64,000 bases of DNA from Oscillospiraceae bacterium (GCA_015064745.1 SVRR01000003.1:1-64000), one strand, 5' to 3'. Shown: positions 16,619 through 25,291, counted from the stretch's first letter. The notes: generated by a model not told the origin, from the sequence alone. Made by a program: numbers and translations.

Positions 16619-18785
16619 AGAAAACAGGTGGAACAAAGGGAATGCTATCCTCCGGCACCGTTTCGCGCGGCGGAAAGGCAAACCCCACTCTGCCATTTTC
16701 TTCAAGCGTAAGCATGGCATCAAACGGCTTCCCCGTTTTTTGTGAGATAAAACCGGAAAGGACGGGCGTTTTCCCGTCACGCAACAAGGTCGCCGCCGCC
16801 GATTTCGGGATCTGCTTGCCGAGTATTTTCATGCGAATGGTGAAGCGACAGCCCTTATCCTTATAGCCCGCACATCCGTAGCCGAAGGAGGTACGGCGCA
16901 CGCGGCTATGGCAAAGCGGACACTCTCCGATCTCGTCGCCAAAGAAGCCCGTGCTGTTTTCCTCATCCGCATCTGCGGCATGAAAAACATCGGCAATTTC
17001 CCGACAAGCGAGCGCCACGCTCTCTTCGACCGAAAGCGTGCCGCGAAACACCTTTTTCAGAGAACGCCCCATCTCACAGGTCTTATACTTGTCCATTGTA
17101 ATGTGCATATCCTCAAGCGTTTCGATCAGGTGAATACCGCCGGGGAGAATGGTGTACACGTCCTTTTTGAGGTCAATGTATTTGCTTTTTCTGGCGTTGT
17201 CGATGATGGAGGTGCGCGTTGCTTCCGTACCAAGCTCAACACCTTCAAGCATGGCGCGATACTCCTCGGTATCGTCGTCCACTTCGCCGTTTTCCTCCTT
17301 CTCCTTCAGCTCGGCTTTTTCTTCGCGAAATGGGTTTTTGAGGTATTGATTCAGCGTTTCGATGGTGTAGTGCTTTGGGGGTGTCGTTTCCTTTTCAAGG
17401 GGCGCAAAGGTAACATTCACAGCGTCCCCCTCGGAGAGGTTGGGAAGCACCTTATCCTTCTGTCCGCCATCGTCATATTTCATCCAGCCGGGGGTCAAAA
17501 CGGTCGTTCCCTTTAAAATAAAATCCTCAAGCTTGCCGACCGAAATGGTCATTTCTGTCTTGGCGACAGTACACTCCTCGGAGCAAAAAACCGCCACAAA
17601 GCGACGAAGAACGGTTGAATATACCTTTTTTTCGTCCTCCGTCAACGAGGTAGGCGAAGGAATCTTATACGTAGGCGTGAGCGCGGAGTGCGATTCTATC
17701 TTGGTGTCATCAAAAATGTATTTACTATCCTTGAAGCGCACGGGGTAACCGAGTGCGGCGACACCCTTTAAAATCTGCTTCATCTTATCCTTTTCTGCCG
17801 TTGCGAGATACTCGGAATTTGTACGGGGATAGGTGAGATAACCTGCCTCGTACAGCTTTTGTACGATGGCAAGGGAATCCGTCATGGACATTTTAAACTT
17901 TTTACCAAGCACACTTTGGAGCTTGGAGAGAGAATACAGCTTTCCCGGAGCAAGCGTGGTTTTCTTTTTCTTGACAGCGGTGACCGTCGCTCCCGTGTCA
18001 TTGTACAGTTTGCAAAGCGCCTCCGCCTTTTCCCTTTCGGCAAGAGAAAATTTCTTTTTTCCCGTCAGCTCCACCGTCTCGCCGTCCGTCTGCGCGCGGC
18101 TTTGGGCAACCAGATATTTTTCGGGCTTGAAGTTGCGTATCGCCATATCACGGTCGTAAATGGCACGAACGATGGGAACGATAACACGCCCTACACGCAA
18201 AAGCGCACCGTTGCGCAAGGTTGCGTAGCGAGTAAAATTCACACCGTATAGCCAATCGATATAAGTGCGCGCAAATCCCTCGCCCGCAAGGTGATCGTAC
18301 TCTGAGTCGGGCTTCATATCGGCAAGCGCCGCACGCACCGTCTCAGGAGTTTGGTCGGGAAGCCAAAGGCGCAATACGGGCTTTTTCGTTTTCAACGCCT
18401 TACCGATACAAAGGCGAACGATGATCTCTCCCTCGCGGTCAGCGTCCCCCGCATTGACGACCGCCTCTACATCGGGGCGATTGGCAAGCGTTTCGATAAG
18501 CCGGAACTGCTTTTCGATACCGCTGTCCGGTTTCCCGTTATCACCGCGGCGAAGCTCAAAAACAAATTTTTGCGGAAAGCAGGGGAGCACCTCACGGCAC
18601 CAACGCGCCGTGCCGTCGGGATTGGGAGAATATTTTTCAACATCCGCCAAGGAAAAGAGATGCCCAAACGCCCAAGTAACGAGATATCCTTCTCCCTCCA
18701 TATAGCCGCTTTTTGCTTGTAGCTTTCCTATGGCGGAAGCGATATTCCTTCCAAGACTGGGCTTTTCCGCAATAATAAGGACCAC
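16617..18785 (-). CDS. topB: DNA topoisomerase III (type IA)
   Basis: 722 aa. The Toprim start VLIIAEKPSLGRNIASAIG with acidic NAGDADREGE near residue 110, the catalytic-Tyr segment YLTYPRTNSEYL near 320 and a C-terminal four-Cys finger beginning CPLC near 615 are all present. It relaxes and decatenates DNA. GTG at 18785 is chosen because GAGAGGAG lies 7-8 bases upstream; an ATG at 18809 would place that site inside the gene. Nothing around it suggests a conjugative element, although topB is often carried on one. Confidence 0.9.
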   Translation of the reverse strand: MVLIIAEKPSLGRNIASAIGKLQAKSGYMEGEGYLVTWAFGHLFSLADVEKYSPNPDGTARWCREVLPCFPQKFVFELRRGDNGKPDSGIEKQFRLIETLANRPDVEAVVNAGDADREGEIIVRLCIGKALKTKKPVLRLWLPDQTPETVRAALADMKPDSEYDHLAGEGFARTYIDWLYGVNFTRYATLRNGALLRVGRVIVPIVRAIYDRDMAIRNFKPEKYLVAQSRAQTDGETVELTGKKKFSLAEREKAEALCKLYNDTGATVTAVKKKKTTLAPGKLYSLSKLQSVLGKKFKMSMTDSLAIVQKLYEAGYLTYPRTNSEYLATAEKDKMKQILKGVAALGYPVRFKDSKYIFDDTKIESHSALTPTYKIPSPTSLTEDEKKVYSTVLRRFVAVFCSEECTVAKTEMTISVGKLEDFILKGTTVLTPGWMKYDDGGQKDKVLPNLSEGDAVNVTFAPLEKETTPPKHYTIETLNQYLKNPFREEKAELKEKEENGEVDDDTEEYRAMLEGVELGTEATRTSIIDNARKSKYIDLKKDVYTILPGGIHLIETLEDMHITMDKYKTCEMGRSLKKVFRGTLSVEESVALACREIADVFHAADADEENSTGFFGDEIGECPLCHSRVRRTSFGYGCAGYKDKGCRFTIRMKILGKQIPKSAAATLLRDGKTPVLSGFISQKTGKPFDAMLTLEENGRVGFAFPPRETVPEDSIPFVPPVF

Positions 18786-18816
18786 GGTGCTTCTCCTCTC
18801 CGAATTCATCCCTTAC

Positions 18817-18845
18817 AGTTTATCATAAATCTCAAAAAAAAGCAA
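18817..18845 (-). promoter_or_regulatory. Promoter of topB
   Basis: Minus strand TTGCTT (18840-18845), a 17-base spacer and TAAACT (18817-18822). Confidence 0.6.
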
Positions 18846-18884
18846 GAGATGGGGCGTCATCTTCCACAAAAACGCCATGGAATG

Positions 18885-18913
18885 TTGACAGACACGTATT
18901 TTTGTGGTACAAT
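18885..18913 (+). promoter_or_regulatory. Promoter of the zinc-ribbon membrane protein gene
   Basis: TTGACA (18885-18890), a 17-base spacer and TACAAT (18908-18913), divergent from the topB promoter. Confidence 0.8.
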
Positions 18914-18954
18914 GTCAAGTAGTAATCTATAAAAAGGACAAGGAAACCAAACCA

Positions 18955-19380
18955 ATGAACACTTGTGCTATATGCAGAAATCGCTTTGAAGCGGAATCTC
19001 CCGCCGTTTTATTTATCAGTGCTTACGGCACGAAGCGCGTTCTATGCCCTCACTGCGAGGAGGTTCTGGACCGCGCTACCTTGGAGGAGGATACGCCCGA
19101 AAAAGCGGAAGCTTTAAACACACTCGATGCGCTTGCTTCAAAAATAAAGGATCCCGAGGTCCTTGAAACGCTGGGAATGCTTCTTTCGGGCGAGGTAAAT
19201 CCGGAAGCGCCCACCCCCGAAGAGGAAGCGGAAATGGAAGCGGTCTTAGAAGACGTGAAGCGAGAAGAGGCGGAGGCGGCTTTAACCGATGCGCCCAAAG
19301 CAACCTTTCTTGACTATCTCTTCCCCGCGCTTTTCGGCGCCGCCCTTCTCATCTTCGTGATTTGGTATTTCTTCTTCTGA
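18955..19380 (+). CDS. Zinc-ribbon membrane protein, unknown function
   Basis: 141 aa. An N-terminal CAICRNRF and CPHCEE pair forms a two-CxxC ribbon. A long Glu/Ala-rich middle that is probably helical or disordered follows, then one C-terminal transmembrane helix (about residues 118-140) ending in aromatic residues. It would be tail-anchored with the ribbon in the cytoplasm. ATG at 18955 follows an AAGGA site. It is paired with the membrane gene 4 bases downstream. Confidence 0.6.
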   Translation: MNTCAICRNRFEAESPAVLFISAYGTKRVLCPHCEEVLDRATLEEDTPEKAEALNTLDALASKIKDPEVLETLGMLLSGEVNPEAPTPEEEAEMEAVLEDVKREEAEAALTDAPKATFLDYLFPALFGAALLIFVIWYFFF

Positions 19381-19384
19381 TACG

Positions 19385-19909
19385 ATGCAATACTTTTTTT
19401 GGGGCTTTTTGCTCGTTTTTCTCGACTTTGACATCGCCTTACCGTACGGCGGCACTTTGAATTTGCTTCCTGCCTTTTTGGGTTGCGCATTGCTTTTGCG
19501 AGGAACGAAGCTCTTCGGGCATAAAAACGCTCATCTTCGCCGTTTTAAGCTTGCAACTCCCATAGTTTTCATATTGGGGATAGCGGATTTTGTTTTAGAT
19601 CTATCGGCACCTTCTCTGCCGCAAGCAGCAGAGATCGTTATCAGCATTTCCGTGTCATTAGTCTCTCTTTATATTGCGTATGAATTTGCCGAAGGCGCTA
19701 AGGCACTTGAACGCACTCTCTACAAAAAGCTTGATGCCGACAAGCTCTCTGCCGCTTGGTTCATTCTTTGCATGGCATCGCTGCTTATGTTTTTGACCTT
19801 CTATTTTTCTGACTTGCTTTTGCCATGCCTTATCTTTAAATTGCTTGCAATCGGTTGGTTCCAAAGCGCGACTTTCCACTTTGAAAGAAAGCTTTCTCAT
19901 AAAGAATAA
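19385..19909 (+). CDS. Small polytopic membrane protein, unknown function
   Basis: 174 aa, four to five hydrophobic helices, with LDFDIALPYGGTLNLLPAFLG near the start. It begins 4 bases after the zinc-ribbon gene and shares its transcript; the pair may act together at the membrane. No domain is recognised. Confidence 0.55.
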   Translation: MQYFFWGFLLVFLDFDIALPYGGTLNLLPAFLGCALLLRGTKLFGHKNAHLRRFKLATPIVFILGIADFVLDLSAPSLPQAAEIVISISVSLVSLYIAYEFAEGAKALERTLYKKLDADKLSAAWFILCMASLLMFLTFYFSDLLLPCLIFKLLAIGWFQSATFHFERKLSHKE

Positions 19910-19916
19910 CAAAAAA

Positions 19917-19970
19917 ACAGAGTCTGCGAAATGCTCGTACGGTGAGCAACGCGGACTCTGTATTTTTTTA
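19917..19970. terminator. Bidirectional terminator at the end of the microcompartment operon
   Basis: A 12-bp outer stem (starting ACAGAGTC) with an inner TGCTC/GAGCA hairpin, flanked by A7 and T7. It separates the plus-strand membrane pair from the minus-strand LRR lipoprotein, and is the only clear terminator downstream of the operon that starts at 37.0 kb. Confidence 0.85.
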
Positions 19971-20879
19971 TTCAACGGTTATCGTACCGTCGACACAGCG
20001 AATAAGGGAAATCGAAGCCCCTTGCGCAAAATTCTCTTTTGATACCTTGCTCCAATCCGAGATCTTTGCCGCATAGGTAAGCTCGGTTAATTCGCATCCG
20101 GCAAAAGCTTCAGCACCGATCCACGAAAGACGCGAGGGGAGACTGACCTTTGATAAGGCGGTTGAAGAAGCGAATACGCGCGCACCTATTTTCGTGAGTG
20201 ATTCGGGCAAAACGATCTCAGTTAAAAGAGAGCAATTAAAAAACGCTTCCGCCTCAATTGACTTCAAGGCGGTGCTTAACGTGACAGTGGCAAGCGCTGC
20301 ACAGTTGGAGAACGCGCCTCTCCCTACGGAAACGACCGAGTTTGGTAAAGTGATGCCCGTTAACACCGTACATTCAGCAAAAGCATACTCTCCAATCTCG
20401 GTAACGGTGTCCGGCACGGTAACCGAGGTTAAGGCTTTGTTGCCACGGAACGCCTCAGCCGCAATCTTAGTAATCGGTAGGTTCTTATAGGTGGCAGGAA
20501 TACTCACCTCACTGCCCGCGCCGTCCAACAACCCGATTACGGTATAAGCACGCTCGGATTCCACATATTCTAACTTCACCGTCTCCCACTTGGCGTATAC
20601 GCGGTATTCCTTGTTTATCACTGCGTTGTTTAATTCGGTATAGCTGAGCGGCTTTTCCCACTTTCCCTCGTCATAATACCACCCGCCGAAATAATATCCG
20701 TTTTTTTCAGGCAGCTTCGAAAGGGCGTCGAATATTTCATTCTCCGTTTCAAGAACATCCGTATGGTAAAGCTCACCGTCCACAAAATAGGCAAGGGTGG
20801 GGTATTCCTCCTCAGCACATCCCCAAAAAGAAAGGAGAAGCAAAACGGCAAGTGCCGCCAAAAGCAATATTTTTTTCAT
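19968..20879 (-). CDS. Leucine-rich repeat (BspA-like) lipoprotein
   Basis: 303 aa. Signal peptide with lipobox SFWGC near residue 21. Residues about 55-100 hold a repeat with GYYFGGWYYDEGKW, like InlB-type B repeats. From about 125 to 265 there are five or six LRR_5 repeats of about 23 residues with the pattern LxxVxLPxxVxxIGxxAFxxC. It should be anchored to the outer face of the membrane and bind proteins or glycans. It starts 18 bases after the preceding lipoprotein gene and seems to be the last gene of the microcompartment operon. Confidence 0.8.
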   Translation of the reverse strand: MKKILLLAALAVLLLLSFWGCAEEEYPTLAYFVDGELYHTDVLETENEIFDALSKLPEKNGYYFGGWYYDEGKWEKPLSYTELNNAVINKEYRVYAKWETVKLEYVESERAYTVIGLLDGAGSEVSIPATYKNLPITKIAAEAFRGNKALTSVTVPDTVTEIGEYAFAECTVLTGITLPNSVVSVGRGAFSNCAALATVTLSTALKSIEAEAFFNCSLLTEIVLPESLTKIGARVFASSTALSKVSLPSRLSWIGAEAFAGCELTELTYAAKISDWSKVSKENFAQGASISLIRCVDGTITVE

Positions 20880-20897
20880 AGCTGTTCCTTTCTGTTA

Positions 20898-22568
20898 TCA
20901 GGGCGTGGTATCGTTCCACGTGTTGTTTTCATAAAGATACTCTCTTACATTGACCTCCACGACCTGCACAAGTGCTTCAAACAAGATGACGTCCTTTTCG
21001 CCGACAAAGGCTATGGCTTGCTCCATCGTCATGGTAACGCCCTGATAGGTGGCGTAAAATTTGATTACTAAATTCAAAAGCTCCGCGTACAGGCGGTTGA
21101 TTTCAGACTCACCTTCCTCGCGGTAGATCATCGCGCGCTCCTCATCCGTGAGAGTCACACTGTAAGGAGATGTGGGATCCGTAAAGCTTGCGATTTGCTG
21201 TTCTAAATAGAGAACGTAGTAAACATCACGCTGTTCGGGCGTCATACGGATGCCGCCCAGCTGCGCGATGGCGAACGCAAAAAGACGAAGCTCCACCTCA
21301 AGCTTTGCCTCTGCGCGGCAAACCGCTTCAAGGCTCTTATATTCGTCGGCATCATAACCAAAATAGGAAGCAGCATACTCATCTACATTCTTATACGAGA
21401 AACCGATATCGTACTTTTCCGAATCGTAGGCTTGCTGTACCTTTTTGGCAAGGTTTTTGTAGGTCTGCTCGACTTTATTTTGGGGCAGTTTTTTCACCCG
21501 ATCCTCACGTGCAAGAATGCGCGCAAAAACAGCGTCGTGTACGAGAGGATATACCTTTTTCAGCAAACGCTCTTTTTCCATCTGCGCTTTCATTTGAGCA
21601 ATCGTTTCTTGCTCAATTTTTTGAAGCTCCGTCTCTTCCGTGACAACGCCGATCACATCCAAATAAAAATCGGCATTAAGCGTAGGCAGATCAAAGTCTA
21701 CGTATCTTGCTATCGCGTAACGAATGTAAACGGTCTTACCGTTCATCGCTTGGAGGACATCGTTGTAGCTGTCATCAAAAGCATCCTCACTAAGAGATAC
21801 GGCAACAGTCTTATATTCCTCTTGAAGCTTATGCTTTACCTTGTATTTGTAGGTGTAGGTAATCTCCTCTGTCGCGCCCTCCGGTGTGAAGGTGTGCGTA
21901 ACCGTGTATTGCTCTCCAAGCGTTTTGCCCACAAGATCCGAAAGCATCTTTTCGGGGTGAATGGAAGCGTACATAGAAAGATCCGAGGTATCAATGCGAA
22001 CGTTGGTAACACTCGCATCGGATACATTTTTCTCATTGATGAAAACATAGTCGATGCAAACGATGTCGCCTTTTTCTACCACACCCTCTTTCACGCGGGA
22101 AGCGGGGACGGTCTCCATCAAAGCATCCTGAAAGGTTTTATTGTCAAAGAGTGGGTTTGCCTTATCGACCTTAGCATTGGGAAATTCCCAATATCCGATC
22201 GTCACGTTCGCTGCCCCATCTTGGGTAAAGATATTGGAAAATACGCCCTCGCCGTCCGGAGTGAGAGCAACATCGTAATAGAAAAAGGGGACATCTCCAA
22301 GCGCAGGGGCATTCACGTAGGCATCTAAGGAGTCGCCGCCATTATGTTGTGCGTGATAAAGCTGTAAATATCGAAGTTCGCGCCATACGTCCTCCTCCGT
22401 GATCTCGTCCGGTATGTCAATGTCATAAACACCGCCCGTAAATTCAGAGAGTAAGACGTCATAGTAATCGGTGATATCGCTCGTAATATAATCAAATTCA
22501 CCCTTACCGCAGGAAGATATCCCAAGCAAAAGCGAAAGGCTGAGAACAAATGCAAAGAACCGCTTCAT
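20898..22568 (-). CDS. Trigger-factor-like lipoprotein (FKBP-type prolyl isomerase domain)
   Basis: 556 aa. Signal peptide with lipobox GISSC at about residue 20. Residues about 165-215 resemble a trigger-factor FKBP domain (KGDIVCIDYVFINEKNV, then LVGKTLGEQYTVTHTF). The remaining 300 residues are helical and charged, like the chaperone arms of trigger factor. The ribosome-binding domain is absent and replaced by the export signal. It is likely an extracytoplasmic folding factor. Its start overlaps the stop of the small basic protein gene, so it belongs to the same operon. Confidence 0.65.
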   Translation of the reverse strand: MKRFFAFVLSLSLLLGISSCGKGEFDYITSDITDYYDVLLSEFTGGVYDIDIPDEITEEDVWRELRYLQLYHAQHNGGDSLDAYVNAPALGDVPFFYYDVALTPDGEGVFSNIFTQDGAANVTIGYWEFPNAKVDKANPLFDNKTFQDALMETVPASRVKEGVVEKGDIVCIDYVFINEKNVSDASVTNVRIDTSDLSMYASIHPEKMLSDLVGKTLGEQYTVTHTFTPEGATEEITYTYKYKVKHKLQEEYKTVAVSLSEDAFDDSYNDVLQAMNGKTVYIRYAIARYVDFDLPTLNADFYLDVIGVVTEETELQKIEQETIAQMKAQMEKERLLKKVYPLVHDAVFARILAREDRVKKLPQNKVEQTYKNLAKKVQQAYDSEKYDIGFSYKNVDEYAASYFGYDADEYKSLEAVCRAEAKLEVELRLFAFAIAQLGGIRMTPEQRDVYYVLYLEQQIASFTDPTSPYSVTLTDEERAMIYREEGESEINRLYAELLNLVIKFYATYQGVTMTMEQAIAFVGEKDVILFEALVQVVEVNVREYLYENNTWNDTTP

Positions 22569-22861
22569 TACAGCAAATAGTAGGGCAACGTGTCGCCGAG
22601 AGTAAAAGCGGTTTTGCTGGACGCCGTTGCTTCCGGAGCGGGCGCAGTCTTCGCGGCCGTGGGCTTCTTTGCGGGAGTTGCGCTTGCAGGCTTTTTTGCA
22701 GACTTAGAAGCAGACTTTGACACAGGCTTCTTCGTCGTGGGCTTCTTTACCGCGGGCTTTACAGCTTCCGTCTTAGGCGCTTCCACCTTAGATTCTTCCT
22801 TTACGGGCTCGGTTGCGGCAGCGCCGAGGGCGCGCTTAATGCTTGCTTTTCCTACTGACAT
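22568..22861 (-). CDS. Small basic low-complexity protein, candidate partner of ParA
   Basis: 97 aa. Residues 1-12 (MSVGKASIKRAL) form a short basic N-terminus like the ATPase-stimulating tips of ParB-type partners. Residues 15-82 are almost only Lys, Ala, Pro, Thr, Ser and Glu and should be disordered. The end, TAFTLGDTLPYYLL, is hydrophobic and may be a docking motif. It overlaps parA by 26 bases, so synthesis is coupled. There is no DNA-binding domain, so it is not a standard ParB. A McdB-like adaptor role is inference. No homologue is recognised with certainty. Confidence 0.65.
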   Translation of the reverse strand: MSVGKASIKRALGAAATEPVKEESKVEAPKTEAVKPAVKKPTTKKPVSKSASKSAKKPASATPAKKPTAAKTAPAPEATASSKTAFTLGDTLPYYLL

Positions 22862-23639
22862 TTTCCAAAATCTCCTTTGTAAGTTCTAAATATTCCTTGG
22901 CACTTCTTGCCGAGGGCTTATAAGCGAGAACGGGCTTTGAGTTGTCCTGCGACCACTCAACGGTGCTGTCTACGCGAATGATGTTCTTAAATAGGGTTAC
23001 GCCGTCAATGGAGCCAAGCGTATCCAGCGTTTGGTGGAAATAATTCTTTCTTTCATCCGCCTTAGTAACGGCAATACCGAGCACGGAAAGGGTGGGTGCC
23101 ATGGTGCGCACCTTCTCGGTAAACTCAAACATATTGGCGAGTCCGAAGAGTCCCCAAGGGCTTGCCTCCACGGGAACGATGACAAAATCCGAAGCGCACA
23201 TAACGTTCATGACCCAACCGCCGAGCGTAGGCGGCGCGTCAATCAAAATGAAGTCGTATTTGCCCGTTGCTCTGACACGCTCAAGGCATTTGCGGAGGAT
23301 AAACTCCCTTTGCCATTTGGTAAAGAGCTCCACCTCGATACCGCTCATCAGCGTGGACGAGGGGATAATATCAAGGTTTTCATAAGGTGTCGAAATAATA
23401 TAATCGGCGAGGTCCTTCTCTTCCTTTATCGCGTAATAGAGATTTTTTTCTCCCGCCGCCATGGAAAGCACCGTCTCCTCGTCAAAGAAGGAGAGCGAGA
23501 GGTTCAGCTGCATATCGCCGTCCACGAGAAGCACGCGCTTGCCGAGAGAGGCGAGGGCATACCCAACGTTCGAGCAGGTAGTAGATTTTCCGCTTCCCCC
23601 TTTATTGTTGGCGAAGCAAATAACTTTTGTCTGGCTCAT
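22836..23639 (-). CDS. parA: ParA/McdA-type ATPase
   Basis: 267 aa. Deviant Walker A KGGSGKST at residues 13-20 includes the signature Lys13 typical of ParA/MinD dimers. Walker A' VDGDMQ is near 40 and Walker B FILIDAPP near 130. There is no N-terminal DNA-binding domain, so it is the small form that binds nucleoid DNA non-specifically. It begins 14 bases after eutP with an AAGGAAAGGA site, in the microcompartment operon, and overlaps a small basic partner gene. Such pairs position large cargos, for example McdAB with carboxysomes. Plasmid partition is unlikely, as there is no replicon here. Confidence 0.85.
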   Translation of the reverse strand: MSQTKVICFANNKGGSGKSTTCSNVGYALASLGKRVLLVDGDMQLNLSLSFFDEETVLSMAAGEKNLYYAIKEEKDLADYIISTPYENLDIIPSSTLMSGIEVELFTKWQREFILRKCLERVRATGKYDFILIDAPPTLGGWVMNVMCASDFVIVPVEASPWGLFGLANMFEFTEKVRTMAPTLSVLGIAVTKADERKNYFHQTLDTLGSIDGVTLFKNIIRVDSTVEWSQDNSKPVLAYKPSARSAKEYLELTKEILENVSRKSKH

Positions 23640-23653
23640 AGTATGTCCTTTCC

Positions 23654-24085
23654 TTATTCGTCGTCTTTGAGGTAATCTAAAATTTCATCAATGCCCTCTC
23701 CTGTATAGGAGCTGACACGGAATATCTTTTTACAGCCCGCAAGGCGAAGCCAATTTTCCACAAGGTCCGGGCGTGCGTCGGGCTTATCGATGCCCGTGAT
23801 GATGCCGATGACCTCTCGATTGACCATCGAGGTGATGCAAGGACTGTATATGGAGTAGGGCTCATTTGCCGAGAGCACCAGCCCCACAATATCCGCTTCA
23901 TAGGCATAAAGAGCGAGTGCGCCGGAGGTCTGGCGCAGCTCGGTGTATTCGCCGGGGGTATCAATGATGGTTTCCCCGTAATGAATGGATTGCGTTTTGT
24001 AATACTTGATGTCCTCACCAAGAAGTGCTTGAGAGAGCGTCGTCTTTCCTGCGGCAACTCTGCCGATAAGGATAAGCTTTTTCAT
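23654..24085 (-). CDS. eutP: EutP/PduV-type small GTPase
   Basis: 143 aa. P-loop GRVAAGKTT at residues 8-16, IDTPGEY near 42 for G3, and GIDKPDA near 98 in the place of the NKxD motif. EutP/PduV are Ras-like proteins of ethanolamine and propanediol microcompartments. The role is unclear; PduV has been tied to microcompartment movement. Its position directly before ParA is suggestive. The gap to the eutS-type gene is 2 bases. Confidence 0.9.
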   Translation of the reverse strand: MKKLILIGRVAAGKTTLSQALLGEDIKYYKTQSIHYGETIIDTPGEYTELRQTSGALALYAYEADIVGLVLSANEPYSIYSPCITSMVNREVIGIITGIDKPDARPDLVENWLRLAGCKKIFRVSSYTGEGIDEILDYLKDDE

Positions 24086-24087
24086 CG

Positions 24088-24447
24088 TTAGGTACGGGTC
24101 TTTTCTACCACGCTGTACCCAAGCTTATCCTGCACGTAATCCATAATGGCGGTAAACGCCGAATCCACGGCAGAAACGGTACCCGTGATGATAAGCGTGC
24201 CCGTAAAGCGATCGACGAAGCCGAGGTCGGCATTCGAGGACTTCATGGCGATATCCGCGGCGATGACTGCCGTTTCCGCGGGGGAGACGGTAAGCACACC
24301 GATGGCAGAGCGCGAATAGTCGGTTTTGGGGTCAAGACCCAGCTTTTGATACAGCACGGGGTCGGGGTTTGCGATGATATGCGCAAGCGTCACCTGCTTA
24401 CCGGGGACAAGCTCTTGGACGATACGCATTTTATCCTGTAATTCCAT
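24088..24447 (-). CDS. eutS: EutS/PduU-type shell protein (permuted BMC domain)
   Basis: 119 aa. The start RIVQELVPGKQVTLAHIIANP and the later AIGVLTVSPAETAVIAADIA and DRFTGTLIITG are typical of the circularly permuted hexameric shell protein with a beta-barrel cap. Sits between the activase gene and eutP. Confidence 0.93.
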   Translation of the reverse strand: MELQDKMRIVQELVPGKQVTLAHIIANPDPVLYQKLGLDPKTDYSRSAIGVLTVSPAETAVIAADIAMKSSNADLGFVDRFTGTLIITGTVSAVDSAFTAIMDYVQDKLGYSVVEKTRT

Positions 24448-24481
24448 ATTCGTTTCCTTTCATATGGAGCTGTTTTCGTTT

Positions 24482-25291
24482 TTAGCCGCCGATTTGACAA
24501 TGAATTCCGCTAGCTTCCTGCGCAACCGCAAGCAAGCGACGCATTTTCTCATCGGGGATCAAGGGGAGGCTTCCCATACCGTAATCTCTGCCGAGCGCGG
24601 TATACTTATCCGAGCCGAGGCGGTGATAAGGAAGCAGATGTATGGCGCGCGTTTCTCGCATGGAGGCGGCAAAGCGCGCGATCGCGGCAATTTCCGCATC
24701 GGTATCGTTGAAGGTGGGGATCACGGGCACGCGCACGGTATAGCTCTTGGCACGCGCGGCGATATAGGGAGCGTTGGAAAGCACCTTTTGATTATCTTTG
24801 CCGATAAACCTTTTGTGCTTTTCGGCGTCCATGTGCTTGATATCCATAAGGACGTAGTCGATGTGCGGCAAAACTTTATCTAACACATCATGTTCGGCAT
24901 ATCCCGTCGTTTCGATGGCAGTGGTCATGCCGTGGGCATGGGCAAGACGGAAAAGGGCAAGCGCGAAATCGGGCTGGAGGAGTGCCTCACCGCCCGAAAG
25001 GGTGAGTCCACCGCCGGAACGTCCGTAATAGACGCTGTCCTTTAAGACGGTTTCCATTACTTCCCCCGCCGAAACGTCGGTGCCGGCAAGTCTTTCCGGC
25101 TTGCCGTGCATGGAAGCTAAGGTCACGGGCTCGTAAAGCTGTCCCTCAGGATTACAGCACCAAAGGCAACGGAACATACAGCCCTTTAAAAACACAATGG
25201 TGCGGATGCCGGGACCGTCGTGGACGGAATAGCGTTGAATATCGAATATTCTGCCGCGCACCGCGGCATCGTTTTGATAATATTCCGTCAC
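24482..25291 (-). CDS. Glycyl radical enzyme activase (radical SAM)
   Basis: 269 aa. RYSVHDGPGIRTIVFLKGC is the family opening, followed by the cluster motif CMFRCLWC near residue 38 that binds one [4Fe-4S] and SAM. LSGGEALLQPDF and IPTFNDTD follow. It installs the glycyl radical on the dehydratase encoded 21 bases upstream. The eight-Cys ferredoxin-like insert that many dehydratase and choline-lyase activases have after the first motif is missing, so it resembles short PFL-type activases. GTG start with an AAAGGAG site. Confidence 0.92.
   Translation of the reverse strand: MTEYYQNDAAVRGRIFDIQRYSVHDGPGIRTIVFLKGCMFRCLWCCNPEGQLYEPVTLASMHGKPERLAGTDVSAGEVMETVLKDSVYYGRSGGGLTLSGGEALLQPDFALALFRLAHAHGMTTAIETTGYAEHDVLDKVLPHIDYVLMDIKHMDAEKHKRFIGKDNQKVLSNAPYIAARAKSYTVRVPVIPTFNDTDAEIAAIARFAASMRETRAIHLLPYHRLGSDKYTALGRDYGMGSLPLIPDEKMRRLLAVAQEASGIHCQIGG

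Noticed and set aside
16617..18785. topB as a sign of an integrative conjugative element
   Set aside because: No relaxase, coupling protein, integrase or transfer genes surround it; neighbours are housekeeping genes.
22836..23639. ParA as a plasmid or chromosome partition gene
   Set aside because: No ParB with a DNA-binding domain, no parS-like repeats and no replication genes nearby; it sits in the BMC operon.
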